A stretch of 5,932 nt of DNA from [Eubacterium] saphenum (GTDB lineage Bacteria > Bacillota > Clostridia > Oscillospirales > Ruminococcaceae), in the NCBI GenBank assembly GCA_004554555.1, contig SFLN01000111.1:1-5932 (forward strand), written 5' to 3'. The position numbers were made by a program, and so were the translations under genes. The notes below the pieces were generated by a model. That model was not told the origin of the DNA. It searched no databases and was given only the letters and a program-made list of their open reading frames with translations. Shown one piece after another: positions 1-5,932 of this stretch. The number at the start of each line of letters is the position of its first letter. Within the stretch, counting starts at the first letter, position 1.

Positions 1-978
1 GTCGCTCACCAGGAAATAATTATACCGCAAAACCTGTTCCCCCGTGGTTGTAATCGGGTCGTCCCAGGTGACGTCTATGTGATACCATTCCCCGTCAACC
101 TTGACCATATTCCACATATGACCGCCGCCGTTGCCTTCACCGCTTATGCACACGCACTCAATTCCAACGGACTGGCAAAGATACTCAAACGCCCTAGAAT
201 AGCCCTCGCAAAGCGCTTTTCCGTAGAGAATGGGACCGTCTGTTTCGCTTATGTATTTGCTTCCCGTGAGGGTGTAGACCGTGTTGTTTATTATCCAGTC
301 GTGGAAGAGCTTCACTCTGTCGTAATCGCTCGGCAGCTTTTTCGCCCGGGCAATTATATCGGCGGTTTTCGCTTCAACATTTGCAAGCGCTGTTGCTGTC
401 TGCGACGCGGTTTTGCCATACTGAATTTCAATGCTGTAAATCCTTGAGCCGGAATATGTATACCCATAACCGCTGTCAATGTTAAGCAGCTTCGGGTTGT
501 CGTAATCGCACGCCCAGAACGCTTTTTTCAAATCGCTTACCGTTATGTTCAACTCTCGCAGGCTGATGGACGACTTGTTTTTAAGAGCGCCGTCAAGTAT
601 CAGCTCGTAAGCAGCCTTTTGCTTATCGGAAAGCGTGTTGTAGCCCCACTTTTTCGTGTAATCGTCAAGAATACTCTCGGCAGCGGGAGTTTCCGGCTCG
701 GTCACTTCAGGCTCGGGCTCAATCATACCCAGCGCAACCTTAAGTACATAGAGCGAGTCATTTGCGTTGACAAAGCCATCGCGGTTTACATCAAGCTTTG
801 GGTCCTTGTTGTCATTGAACAGAAACTCCTTCAAAATGTAAAGCGCGTCCTTTGAGTTGACATAGCCGTCTTCGTTTACGTCGTACCTCGAATTGCTTGC
901 AAAAGCAGCCGTTGACATCAGCGAAAAAGCTGCTGCCGCCGCAGTGAGCGCGCTGATTATTCTATGTTTGATTTTCAT
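1..978 (-). CDS. Secreted dockerin / transglutaminase-like cysteine protease (3' end cut by window edge)
   Basis: The first 326 residues are present and the frame is still open at base 1. Residues 1-27 form a signal peptide: MKIKHR, then a hydrophobic Ala-rich core, with probable cleavage after AFA. A type I dockerin follows directly at about 32-84. Its two calcium loops are DVNEDGYVNSKD (D33, N35, D37, D44) and DVNRDGFVNAND (D63, N65, D67, D74). An acidic Pro/Glu linker (88-101) leads to an alpha/beta region and a transglutaminase-like core with the complete triad: C257 in GKALCEGYSRAF, H287 in GGGHMWNM and D302 in YHIDVTWDDP. In this superfamily the triad usually supports thiol protease or amidase activity on peptides. 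The dockerin implies docking onto a cohesin scaffoldin outside the cell. The ATG at 978 is chosen because GAGGTG lies 5 bases upstream and the signal peptide begins there. A private promoter precedes it. Domain calls are firm; the substrate is unknown. Confidence 0.92.
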   Translation of the reverse strand, partial: MKIKHRIISALTAAAAAFSLMSTAAFASNSRYDVNEDGYVNSKDALYILKEFLFNDNKDPKLDVNRDGFVNANDSLYVLKVALGMIEPEPEVTEPETPAAESILDDYTKKWGYNTLSDKQKAAYELILDGALKNKSSISLRELNITVSDLKKAFWACDYDNPKLLNIDSGYGYTYSGSRIYSIEIQYGKTASQTATALANVEAKTADIIARAKKLPSDYDRVKLFHDWIINNTVYTLTGSKYISETDGPILYGKALCEGYSRAFEYLCQSVGIECVCISGEGNGGGHMWNMVKVDGEWYHIDVTWDDPITTTGEQVLRYNYFLVSD

Positions 979-983
979 AAAAA

Positions 984-989
984 CACCTC
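984..989 (-). promoter_or_regulatory. Ribosome binding site of the dockerin/transglutaminase gene
   Basis: GAGGTG on the minus strand, 5 bases ahead of the ATG at 978. It fixes the start so that the protein opens with the signal peptide. Confidence 0.8.
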
Positions 990-1020
990 GATAAACGTCC
1001 AAAAAGCCTCTCTTATTACC

Positions 1021-1049
1021 ATTTTATCAGAATTTTTCCGCTTTGTCAA
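1021..1049 (-). promoter_or_regulatory. Sigma-A promoter of the dockerin/transglutaminase gene, with extended -10
   Basis: Read on the minus strand, a perfect -35 box TTGACA (1049-1044) is followed by exactly 17 bases and a -10 box TAAAAT (1026-1021), which matches the consensus at five of six positions. The TGA just before it supplies the TGn of an extended -10. The start site should fall near 1014, giving a leader of about 36 bases before the ATG at 978. The gene is therefore transcribed independently of punA upstream. No operator palindrome is evident around the boxes. Confidence 0.85.
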
Positions 1050-1089
1050 GCCAAATTACTTTTGCTTTTTACGGAAACTTTTTCCGGAC

Positions 1090-1923
1090 TTACTCGCTCT
1101 CCGAAATCTTCTCAATCGCCTTTGTCACAAGCTTTCGGAACATCGGCGCAGCCTTGTTGGCGGTTTCCTGAACCTCCTTGTGCGAGAGCTTTTCGGGGGA
1201 AATTCCCGCGGCGAGATTTGAAATGCAGGAAATTCCCAGAACCTCCATTCCGCAGTGGCGCGCCGCGACAGCTTCAACCGCCGTTGACATTCCGACAGCG
1301 TCCGCGCCCATTCTCCCGAACGCGCGGATTTCGGCGGGAGTTTCGTAGTTCGGACCGGACGTCTGAATGTACACGCCGCTTTTCAAGGGAACGTTCACCT
1401 CAGCCGCCGCTTCCTCAACCAGCTTTCTCAGCCGCTTTGAATAAACCTCGCTCATATCGGGGAAACGCACGCCCAGCTCATCGATATTTGCGCCGATAAG
1501 CGGTGACGGAACGTTGTAGATTATGTGGTCGCAGATTTGCATAAAATCGCCCGCCTTGAATGTCGGGTTTATGCCGCCCGCGGCGTTGGTCAAAAACAGC
1601 GTTTTCGCGCCCATCAGCTTCATAAGTCTTGTCGGAAGAACAACGTCCGTGACCGAATAGCCCTCGTAAAAATGCACGCGCCCCTGCATACACACAATCG
1701 GTGCTTTCCCGCAGTAGCCGAACACAAATCTTCCCTTGTGTCCCGCAACCGTGCTTTTCGGGAAGCCCTCAATTTCCGCGTATTCCAGCGTTTCCTTTAT
1801 GTCAAGCGTGCCGCAGAAATCCCCCAGCCCCGAGCCCAGCACCAGCGCAAGCTCGGGCTTGAAAGAAATCTTCTTCTCAACCTGCTCATAGCAATTCATC
1901 AGCTTTTTGTAAATCTCGTTCAT
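1090..1923 (-). CDS. punA: Purine-nucleoside phosphorylase, trimeric (PNP/MTAP) family
   Basis: This cytoplasmic enzyme splits purine (deoxy)ribonucleosides with phosphate into free base and (deoxy)ribose-1-phosphate. At 277 residues it has the family's usual length. Visible phosphate-site residues are S31 in LGSGLG, H62 in GHKGR, and R82 and H84 in GRVHFYEGY. The sugar/base site shows Y193-E194 in GPNYETPAE, M212-S213 in GMSTAVE, N236 in ISNLAAGI and H248 in LSHKEV. The Glu/Asn pair matches human E201 and N243, which goes with 6-oxopurine (inosine, guanosine) preference; substrate range is inferred from this. The start codon shares one base with the stop of the histidine kinase gene (TAATG), and AGGAGG lies 7 bases upstream, so translation is probably coupled. 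It appears to be the last gene of the ahcY operon. A 6-bp hairpin three bases after the stop lacks a T-tract, so no clear terminator is seen. The B. subtilis equivalent is also called pupG. Confidence 0.95.
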   Translation of the reverse strand: MNEIYKKLMNCYEQVEKKISFKPELALVLGSGLGDFCGTLDIKETLEYAEIEGFPKSTVAGHKGRFVFGYCGKAPIVCMQGRVHFYEGYSVTDVVLPTRLMKLMGAKTLFLTNAAGGINPTFKAGDFMQICDHIIYNVPSPLIGANIDELGVRFPDMSEVYSKRLRKLVEEAAAEVNVPLKSGVYIQTSGPNYETPAEIRAFGRMGADAVGMSTAVEAVAARHCGMEVLGISCISNLAAGISPEKLSHKEVQETANKAAPMFRKLVTKAIEKISESE

Positions 1924-3017
1924 TATTTTTCCTCCTGTTTCAGCTTAACGGTAAACTCTGTCCCCTCGCCGAGCTTGCTTTCTGCGGTAATCCCGCCGCC
2001 GCAAAGCTCCGCAATCTTCAGCGCAAGCGGCAGCCCCAAGCCATTTCCGCGCGCTGCGTGCGACACGTCCGCTTGATAGAATTTCTCGAAAATGTGCGGG
2101 AGCGCGTCCTCGGGAATACCGCAGCCGCTGTCCTTCACCGTCACAATCACAAAGCCGTTCTCCTCCTTGCAGCAGACCTTGATTTCGCCGCCGTTTTCGG
2201 TGAATTTCACCGCATTGTCGAAGAGGTTGTTCCATATATGCGCAAGCAGCTGCTCGTTCCAGTAGTAGTCAATCGGCTCCAGCCCGCCCATATCAATCTC
2301 AATGTTTTTCGCCGACCACTGCGGCTCCAGTCGCAGCATACAGTGCCGAAGCTGCTCGTCCAGCGAAAAACGCGTTTTGTCGGTGATTATATCGCGGTTT
2401 TCGAGGTTTGTCAAAAGCTGAGTGTTCGCGGAAAGCTCGGTCAGATACTCGGTTTCCTCGAGAATTATCCGCGCGAATTCCTTGCGGCGTTCCTCGGACA
2501 AATCGTCCTCGCATAGCTGCCGCGCAAAGCCTCTTATCGACACCAGCGGCGTTTTGAATTCGTGGGAAAAGTTGCTGATAAAATCCTTTCGGAAAAGCTC
2601 CGTGGAACGCAACTCCTCGGTCATTTTGTTGAAGTCCTCGATTAGGTTTCGCAGCTCCTTTATCGTGTGCCGCGTGAGAAAATCCATCTCCAGCTTAACC
2701 GTGAAATCGCCGCCCGTCACGCGCTTTGTGGCTTTCGTGAGGTTGGAGAGCGGCTTCATTATCGAGTTACCGATAACAAACGCAAGCAGTCCTCCAACGA
2801 TTACCGAGGCGACAATAGGTCCGATTATCGCATTTGTGTTGGTTGTGCCGCCTGTCACAAAGCCGATTATCAGCGTTGCCGTAAAGCTGAGAATTTCCGA
2901 CGCAACAATGATAATCAGCGTCAGAATCATCAGCTTAACGCCAAGCCGATTTACTCGCGAAAACGGCTTTGCAATCAGCTTTCCCAGCTCCTTGAACTTT
3001 TCGATAACCTTTTTCAT
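1923..3017 (-). CDS. Two-component sensor histidine kinase with minimal extracellular loop
   Basis: This membrane kinase of 364 residues presumably phosphorylates the response regulator encoded 3 bases upstream. After a basic, partly amphipathic N-terminus there are two hydrophobic helices, about 28-54 and 64-84. They are separated by only about ten residues (around GGTTNTNA). No periplasmic-type, PAS or GAF sensor domain is visible. A HAMP linker spans about 84-137. The dimerisation and phosphotransfer helix carries SHEFKTP with H152. The ATPase domain has the N box NNLFDNAVKF (N268), G1 DSGCGIP (D296), F box FEKFYQAD and G2 GNGLGL (324-329), so all catalytic boxes are intact. Layout places it among the intramembrane-sensing kinases, which typically read membrane state or a partner membrane protein; the signal here is unknown. 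It overlaps punA by one base. Confidence 0.94.
   Translation of the reverse strand: MKKVIEKFKELGKLIAKPFSRVNRLGVKLMILTLIIIVASEILSFTATLIIGFVTGGTTNTNAIIGPIVASVIVGGLLAFVIGNSIMKPLSNLTKATKRVTGGDFTVKLEMDFLTRHTIKELRNLIEDFNKMTEELRSTELFRKDFISNFSHEFKTPLVSIRGFARQLCEDDLSEERRKEFARIILEETEYLTELSANTQLLTNLENRDIITDKTRFSLDEQLRHCMLRLEPQWSAKNIEIDMGGLEPIDYYWNEQLLAHIWNNLFDNAVKFTENGGEIKVCCKEENGFVIVTVKDSGCGIPEDALPHIFEKFYQADVSHAARGNGLGLPLALKIAELCGGGITAESKLGEGTEFTVKLKQEEK
1931..1936 (-). promoter_or_regulatory. Ribosome binding site of punA, inside the kinase gene
   Basis: A perfect AGGAGG lies 7 bases before the punA ATG, within the last codons of the histidine kinase gene. It supports the start at 1923 and the one-base TAATG overlap. 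Confidence 0.85.
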
Positions 3018-3020
3018 ACA

Positions 3021-3695
3021 TCAAGCCTTTATTTCCGCTTTATAGCCGAGTCCTCTCACGGTAACGATTTCAAAGTCCTTGTTATCGCGAAAGCGCTCTC
3101 GGAGGCGGTTTATGTGCACGTCAACGGTTCTCGCCTCGCTGTCCGAGTCCATCTCCCAGAATTCCTCCATAAGCGCCTGCCGGGTGAAGGTTTTCCCGGG
3201 GAACGACAGCAGCTTGAACAAAATCTGAAACTCCTTTTTCGGCAAAACCACGGGTTCACCCGCAACAGTCACCGAAAACGAGTCGTAGACAAGCTCGGTG
3301 CTGCCCGCAACAATTTTCTGCTCCTCGGCAATTTTGCTTCTTCGCAGCAGCGCTTTTATCCGCAAAATCATCTCCATCTCGTCAACGGGCTTTGTCATAT
3401 AATCGTCCGTTCCGAGAATAAACCCGCGGCGCAAATCCTCGGCTGCGTCCTTTGCGGTGATAATGAGCACAGGCAGGTTTGAGCCGCTCTCGCGCAGCGT
3501 TTTCAGAACCTCGTAGCCGTCCTTTTTCGGCATCATCACGTCAAGTATCATCAAATCAATGTGCTGCTTTTCGATGATGTCGAGCGCCGCCTCGCCGTTT
3601 TCCGCCGTGAACACCTTAAAGCCGTTCTTTTCGAGCGTGTACTCATAAAGCCGCCGAATGTTTGCCACATCATCGGCAACAAGTATATTGAACAT
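3021..3695 (-). CDS. OmpR/PhoB-family response regulator
   Basis: A 224-residue cytoplasmic transcription factor. The receiver domain (about 1-118) has the acidic pair D8-D9, phosphoacceptor D52 in LDVMMPKKDG, T80 in LIITAKD and K102 in TKPVD, which is the complete switch set. The winged-helix DNA-binding domain (about 128-222) shows the typical LPKKEFQILFKLL, RTVDVHINRLRERF and TVRGLGYK elements. A longer in-frame start at 3776 is rejected: it would add 27 residues ahead of MFNILVADD that read as non-family sequence and overlap ahcY. The start at 3695 has a GGAAAGGA site about 10 bases upstream and puts the first beta strand at residue 3. It sits 20 bases after ahcY and 3 before the kinase, so the kinase is its evident partner. 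Target genes cannot be read from this window. Confidence 0.95.
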   Translation of the reverse strand: MFNILVADDVANIRRLYEYTLEKNGFKVFTAENGEAALDIIEKQHIDLMILDVMMPKKDGYEVLKTLRESGSNLPVLIITAKDAAEDLRRGFILGTDDYMTKPVDEMEMILRIKALLRRSKIAEEQKIVAGSTELVYDSFSVTVAGEPVVLPKKEFQILFKLLSFPGKTFTRQALMEEFWEMDSDSEARTVDVHINRLRERFRDNKDFEIVTVRGLGYKAEIKA

Positions 3696-3705
3696 AAACG
3701 GATTT

Positions 3706-3713
3706 TCCTTTCC
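3706..3713 (-). promoter_or_regulatory. Ribosome binding site that decides the response regulator start
   Basis: GGAAAGGA lies about 10 bases upstream of the ATG at 3695, overlapping the end of ahcY. The spacing is slightly long, but it favours this start over the ATG at 3776. Confidence 0.6.
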
Positions 3714-3715
3714 CG

Positions 3716-4966
3716 TTATTTGCTGCCGAGATATTTTTTCTGCTCCTCGGTGAGCTTGTCTATCGAAATTCCCCACGACAGGAGCTTTCTCTCGGCAACC
3801 TTTCCGTCAATTTCTTTCGGTACATTGAACGTCATATCGCCGAGCGCGCGCTTTTCCTTATTCTTCGCAATATACTCCGCGCAGAGCGCCTGAATTGCAA
3901 AGCTCATATCCATAATCTCGGCAGGGTGACCGTCGCCCGCCGCGAGATTTACCAGACGTCCCTCTGCAATAACGAAAATCGTGTTTCCGTTCGGGAGCTT
4001 GTAGCCCTCGATGTTGTTGCGCGCTTCGTAGTGGGAAACCGCGATTTCACGGAGCTTTTTCATATTTACCTCAACGTCAAAATGTCCCGCGTTGCAGCAA
4101 ATCGCGCCGTCCTTCATATTCAAGAACGCTTCTTCGCCGATAACGTCCGCGCAGCCCGTAACCGTGACGAAAAAGTCGCCGATTTTGGCAGCTTCTTTCA
4201 TCGGCATAACGCGAAATCCGTCCATAACCGCTTCCATCGCCTTTATCGGGTCAACCTCGGTCACGATAACGCGCGCACCCAAGCCCTTTGCGCGCATTGC
4301 CGTGCCCTTTCCGCACCAGCCGTAGCCCGCGACAACAACGTCCTTTCCCGCAACGATAAGGTTGGTTGTGCGGTTTATTCCGTCCCAAACGGATTGTCCC
4401 GTGCCGTAGCGGTTGTCGAAAAGGTGCTTGCAGTCTGCGTCATTTACGAGCGCCATCGGGAATTTCAGCTCTCCCGCTGCGTCCATTGCCTTCAGGCGCA
4501 GAATACCCGTCGTGGTTTCCTCACACCCGCCGAGAACGTTCGGGATAAGCTCCGGGCGCTTTTCGTGAATATAGTTCACGAGGTCGCCGCCGTCATCGAT
4601 GATGATATTCGGCTCAGCACCGATAACCTTACCGATATGCGAAAAATACTCCTCCTCGGTTGTGCCGTGCCACGCGAACACGGAAAGTCCCTCGTGCGCA
4701 AGCGCCGCGGCAACGTCGTCCTGCGTGGAGAGCGGATTTGAGCCGGTTACATACATATCCGCGCCGCCTGCCGCAAGCACCTCGCAGAGGTAAGCTGTTT
4801 TTGCTTCAAGGTGAACGGAAAGCGCGATTTTCAGCCCCGAAAACGGCTTTGTTTCGCTAAATTCGCGCTCGATGCCGTTCAGCAGCGGCATATTTCTTCT
4901 AACCCAGTCAATTTTACGTTTCCCCGACTCCCAGAGGTCGGGATTTTTTATTTCGGAAATACCCAT
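3716..4966 (-). CDS. ahcY: Adenosylhomocysteinase (S-adenosylhomocysteine hydrolase), short archaeal/Thermotoga-like type
   Basis: This NAD-dependent cytoplasmic enzyme reversibly hydrolyses S-adenosylhomocysteine, the by-product of methyltransferases, to homocysteine and adenosine. Its 416 residues are without gaps. Visible marks are H52 in SVHLEAKTA, DDGGD (124-128), GCEETTTG (147-154), K180, D184 and N185 in DCKHLFDNRYGTG, the NAD fingerprint GYGWCGKG (214-221), GHFDVE (294-299) and AEGRLVNLAAGDGHP (334-348, with H347). All match the family's catalytic and NAD-binding positions. The C-terminus ends KKYLGSK instead of the KPDHYRY of the long type. Aligned to the human enzyme, Thr57 and Glu59, which contact adenine, become E54 and K56, as I recall for archaeal and Thermotoga members. 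Activity on the inosine analogue is therefore possible. AAAGGAG lies 6 bases before the ATG. The gene is 20 bases from each neighbour, inside the operon. Confidence 0.95.
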   Translation of the reverse strand: MGISEIKNPDLWESGKRKIDWVRRNMPLLNGIEREFSETKPFSGLKIALSVHLEAKTAYLCEVLAAGGADMYVTGSNPLSTQDDVAAALAHEGLSVFAWHGTTEEEYFSHIGKVIGAEPNIIIDDGGDLVNYIHEKRPELIPNVLGGCEETTTGILRLKAMDAAGELKFPMALVNDADCKHLFDNRYGTGQSVWDGINRTTNLIVAGKDVVVAGYGWCGKGTAMRAKGLGARVIVTEVDPIKAMEAVMDGFRVMPMKEAAKIGDFFVTVTGCADVIGEEAFLNMKDGAICCNAGHFDVEVNMKKLREIAVSHYEARNNIEGYKLPNGNTIFVIAEGRLVNLAAGDGHPAEIMDMSFAIQALCAEYIAKNKEKRALGDMTFNVPKEIDGKVAERKLLSWGISIDKLTEEQKKYLGSK

Positions 4967-4986
4967 TTTTTGCTCCTTTTTGTTGA

Positions 4987-5376
4987 TTACAGTATTCTTT
5001 TCAAAACTCCGCAGGCAATTTTCGGTTCATCGCCGTCCATCATTTCGTGCAGCATAATAACCTTGCCCGAGATATCCGAAAGCCGCGTTTTGTCGATGTA
5101 AAACTGCATCGACGCGTTTCCTCGGCTATCCGAGCTTACGTCGGGAAGGATTATCGCCTTTTCACCTGCGTCCGCGCAAATCGTGCCCTCGTGAATGTGA
5201 AACGGCAGAGCCTGATTTTTCGGCAGCCCCGACAGCTCCAGCGCGAAATACAGCCCCTCGGGCAGATTGAACACAAACACGCCGCCGTTGATTTCCTCGT
5301 GACCGTTTGTGCCGTTCATATCCGCGTAAAGCACCGCGCGGTCTTGTTCGATAAACGCGAATTTTGTCATATTCAT
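4987..5376 (-). CDS. Cu/Zn superoxide dismutase-like protein lacking the zinc site
   Basis: A 129-residue protein without signal peptide or membrane segment, so probably cytoplasmic. Two anchor motifs of Cu/Zn superoxide dismutase are recognisable: PFHIHEG (H60 and H62, the copper HxH pair) and KVIMLHEMMDGD (H110, the third copper His), followed by IACGVLKR. C67 and C122 sit where the family's structural disulfide is found. The stretch between C67 and LPDV is very short, so the bridging His and the other zinc His residues are absent; only D79 may match the zinc Asp. The active-site Arg before ACGV is Lys (K119). True enzymes have about 150 residues. It may be a copper-binding or purely structural beta-barrel relative and need not be a dismutase. 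GAGGTGA lies 6 bases before the ATG. No convincing promoter is seen in the 63 bases upstream, so it may be read through from the gene at 5440. Confidence 0.72.
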   Translation of the reverse strand: MNMTKFAFIEQDRAVLYADMNGTNGHEEINGGVFVFNLPEGLYFALELSGLPKNQALPFHIHEGTICADAGEKAIILPDVSSDSRGNASMQFYIDKTRLSDISGKVIMLHEMMDGDEPKIACGVLKRIL

Positions 5377-5382
5377 AAAAAA

Positions 5383-5389
5383 TCACCTC
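5383..5389 (-). promoter_or_regulatory. Ribosome binding site of the SOD-like gene
   Basis: GAGGTGA on the minus strand, 6 bases before the ATG at 5376. It favours this start over the second in-frame ATG two codons later. Confidence 0.75.
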
Positions 5390-5439
5390 AAAAGATGATA
5401 TTCTTATGAGCTTGAACAAATTCCCGCAATTTTATTCGG

Positions 5440-5932
5440 TTAACCCGTGACAAGGCTTTCCAGCAGCCGTTTCAGCTCCTCTTCAAGACCGCTGTAAAAC
5501 AGAGTGAAAAGTATGTCGCAGCTGCCTAAGAGGAACATATTTTTGTTGGTGATTGCGGTGAGCGCGGGAACGTAGCTGTAAATATAGCTCTTAAACCACT
5601 CCGCGTCATAAGCGGGGACAGGTCTGCCGGTTCTCACCATTCGCCGGATTTCCTCGAAATCATCGACAATTACGTTGTCATAATTCCCCGCGCCCTTTGC
5701 GACAACCATATCGAAAATCGTCTTAATCTGCTTGTCGTTTAAGGTCTGGTTGTTAATTTTCACGTTTTTCAGCTCGGGCAAACGCACCGCAAATGAGTAC
5801 ACCATAAGCGACAAAACTCTCTCGTATTCGGGCGAGTTCATCTCCTTGCAGCGCTCCTTGTCGAGCTTAATTCCCGTGTTGTACAGGCAGGTTGTGTCGG
5901 TGATGTTTTTCAGCGATATCTTGAAAATGTCC
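5440..5932 (-). CDS. Protein of unknown function, C-terminal 163 residues only
   Basis: The frame runs open from the right edge of the window to a TAA at 5442-5440, so the N-terminus is missing. An in-frame ATG at 5841 exists, but coding-like sequence (LKNITDTTCLYNTGIKLD and so on) continues upstream of it without a stop, and no ribosome binding site is evident there, so it is probably internal. I do not recognise the family. The visible part is mixed alpha/beta: a beta-like start, a helix-rich charged middle with DDFEEIRRMVRTGRP, a hydrophobic aromatic stretch with SYIYSYVPALTAI, and an acidic amphipathic C-terminal helix (EEELKRLLESL). No signal peptide or clear membrane helix shows in this part, and there are two Cys but no metal motif. 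It ends 63 bases before the SOD-like gene on the same strand. No T-tract terminator lies between them, so cotranscription is possible. Confidence 0.7.
   Translation of the reverse strand, partial: DIFKISLKNITDTTCLYNTGIKLDKERCKEMNSPEYERVLSLMVYSFAVRLPELKNVKINNQTLNDKQIKTIFDMVVAKGAGNYDNVIVDDFEEIRRMVRTGRPVPAYDAEWFKSYIYSYVPALTAITNKNMFLLGSCDILFTLFYSGLEEELKRLLESLVTG

Noticed and set aside
79..447. 122-codon open frame on the plus strand
   Set aside because: It is antisense to the transglutaminase-like catalytic core, which has a complete Cys-His-Asp triad in the minus frame.
1072..1086. 6-bp hairpin (CGGAAA / TTTCCG, 3-base loop) just after punA as a rho-independent terminator
   Set aside because: The stem is short and on the minus strand it is followed by TAAAAAG, not a run of T, so it is not a convincing terminator.
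2667..3482. 271-codon open frame on the plus strand opposite the kinase and response regulator
   Set aside because: It is antisense to two unmistakable signalling genes. Its translation is rich in His, Arg and Asn with no recognisable domain, as expected from codon bias.
3696..3776. 27-residue N-terminal extension of the response regulator
   Set aside because: It overlaps the 3' end of ahcY, would displace the first receiver strand, and the start at 3695 has its own ribosome binding site.
3926..4741. 271-codon open frame on the plus strand opposite ahcY
   Set aside because: It lies wholly within the well-conserved ahcY gene on the other strand and its product resembles no family.
4967..4986. 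SAH riboswitch ahead of ahcY
   Set aside because: Only 20 bases separate ahcY from the upstream stop, and they hold little beyond the ribosome binding site.
5395..5423. Promoter for the SOD-like gene, with TATCAT as -10
   Set aside because: The -10 is good, but no -35 resembling TTGACA lies 16-18 bases upstream. The start site would leave only about a dozen bases before the ATG.
5438..5445. Palindrome GGTTAACC at the stop codon of the unknown gene
   Set aside because: Eight bases is too short, with no second copy nearby, to argue for an operator or attachment site.

Overview
The window looks like a chromosomal piece of a Gram-positive anaerobe of the Ruminococcus / Oscillospiraceae kind. 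The reasons are a secreted protein with a cellulosome-type dockerin, AGGAGG- and GAGGTG-type ribosome binding sites, a textbook sigma-A promoter, and Firmicutes-style response-regulator and kinase genes. This is inferred from gene content; no rRNA or other phylogenetic marker is present. All seven genes lie on the minus strand, so the window reads right to left.

Region by region, in transcription order: (1) 5932-5440, the C-terminal part of an unrecognised protein whose start lies outside the window. (2) 5376-4987, a short cytoplasmic relative of Cu/Zn superoxide dismutase that lacks the zinc loop. (3) 4966-3716, ahcY, an adenosylhomocysteinase of the short archaeal/Thermotoga-like type. (4) 3695-3021 and 3017-1923, an OmpR-family response regulator and its histidine kinase, which has two membrane helices and almost no extracellular loop. 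(5) 1923-1090, punA, a trimeric-type purine nucleoside phosphorylase. (6) A 111-bp gap holding a strong promoter. (7) 978-1, a secreted dockerin plus transglutaminase-like cysteine protease, cut off by the left edge.

Genes 2 to 5 are packed with gaps of 20, 20, 3 and -1 bases and are probably one transcription unit. AhcY releases a nucleoside and homocysteine from the spent methyl donor, and PunA cleaves inosine or guanosine to base and ribose-1-phosphate, so the two enzymes fit a methyl-cycle / purine-salvage module. The two-component pair sits between them. AhcY carries Lys where the human enzyme has the adenine-contacting Glu59. With a 6-oxopurine-type PunA nearby, this makes an S-inosylhomocysteine route worth testing. 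The dockerin gene has its own promoter and is functionally separate, acting outside the cell.

I found no tRNA, rRNA, CRISPR array, insertion sequence or riboswitch. The plus strand carries several long open frames opposite the real genes, which I regard as codon-bias shadows.
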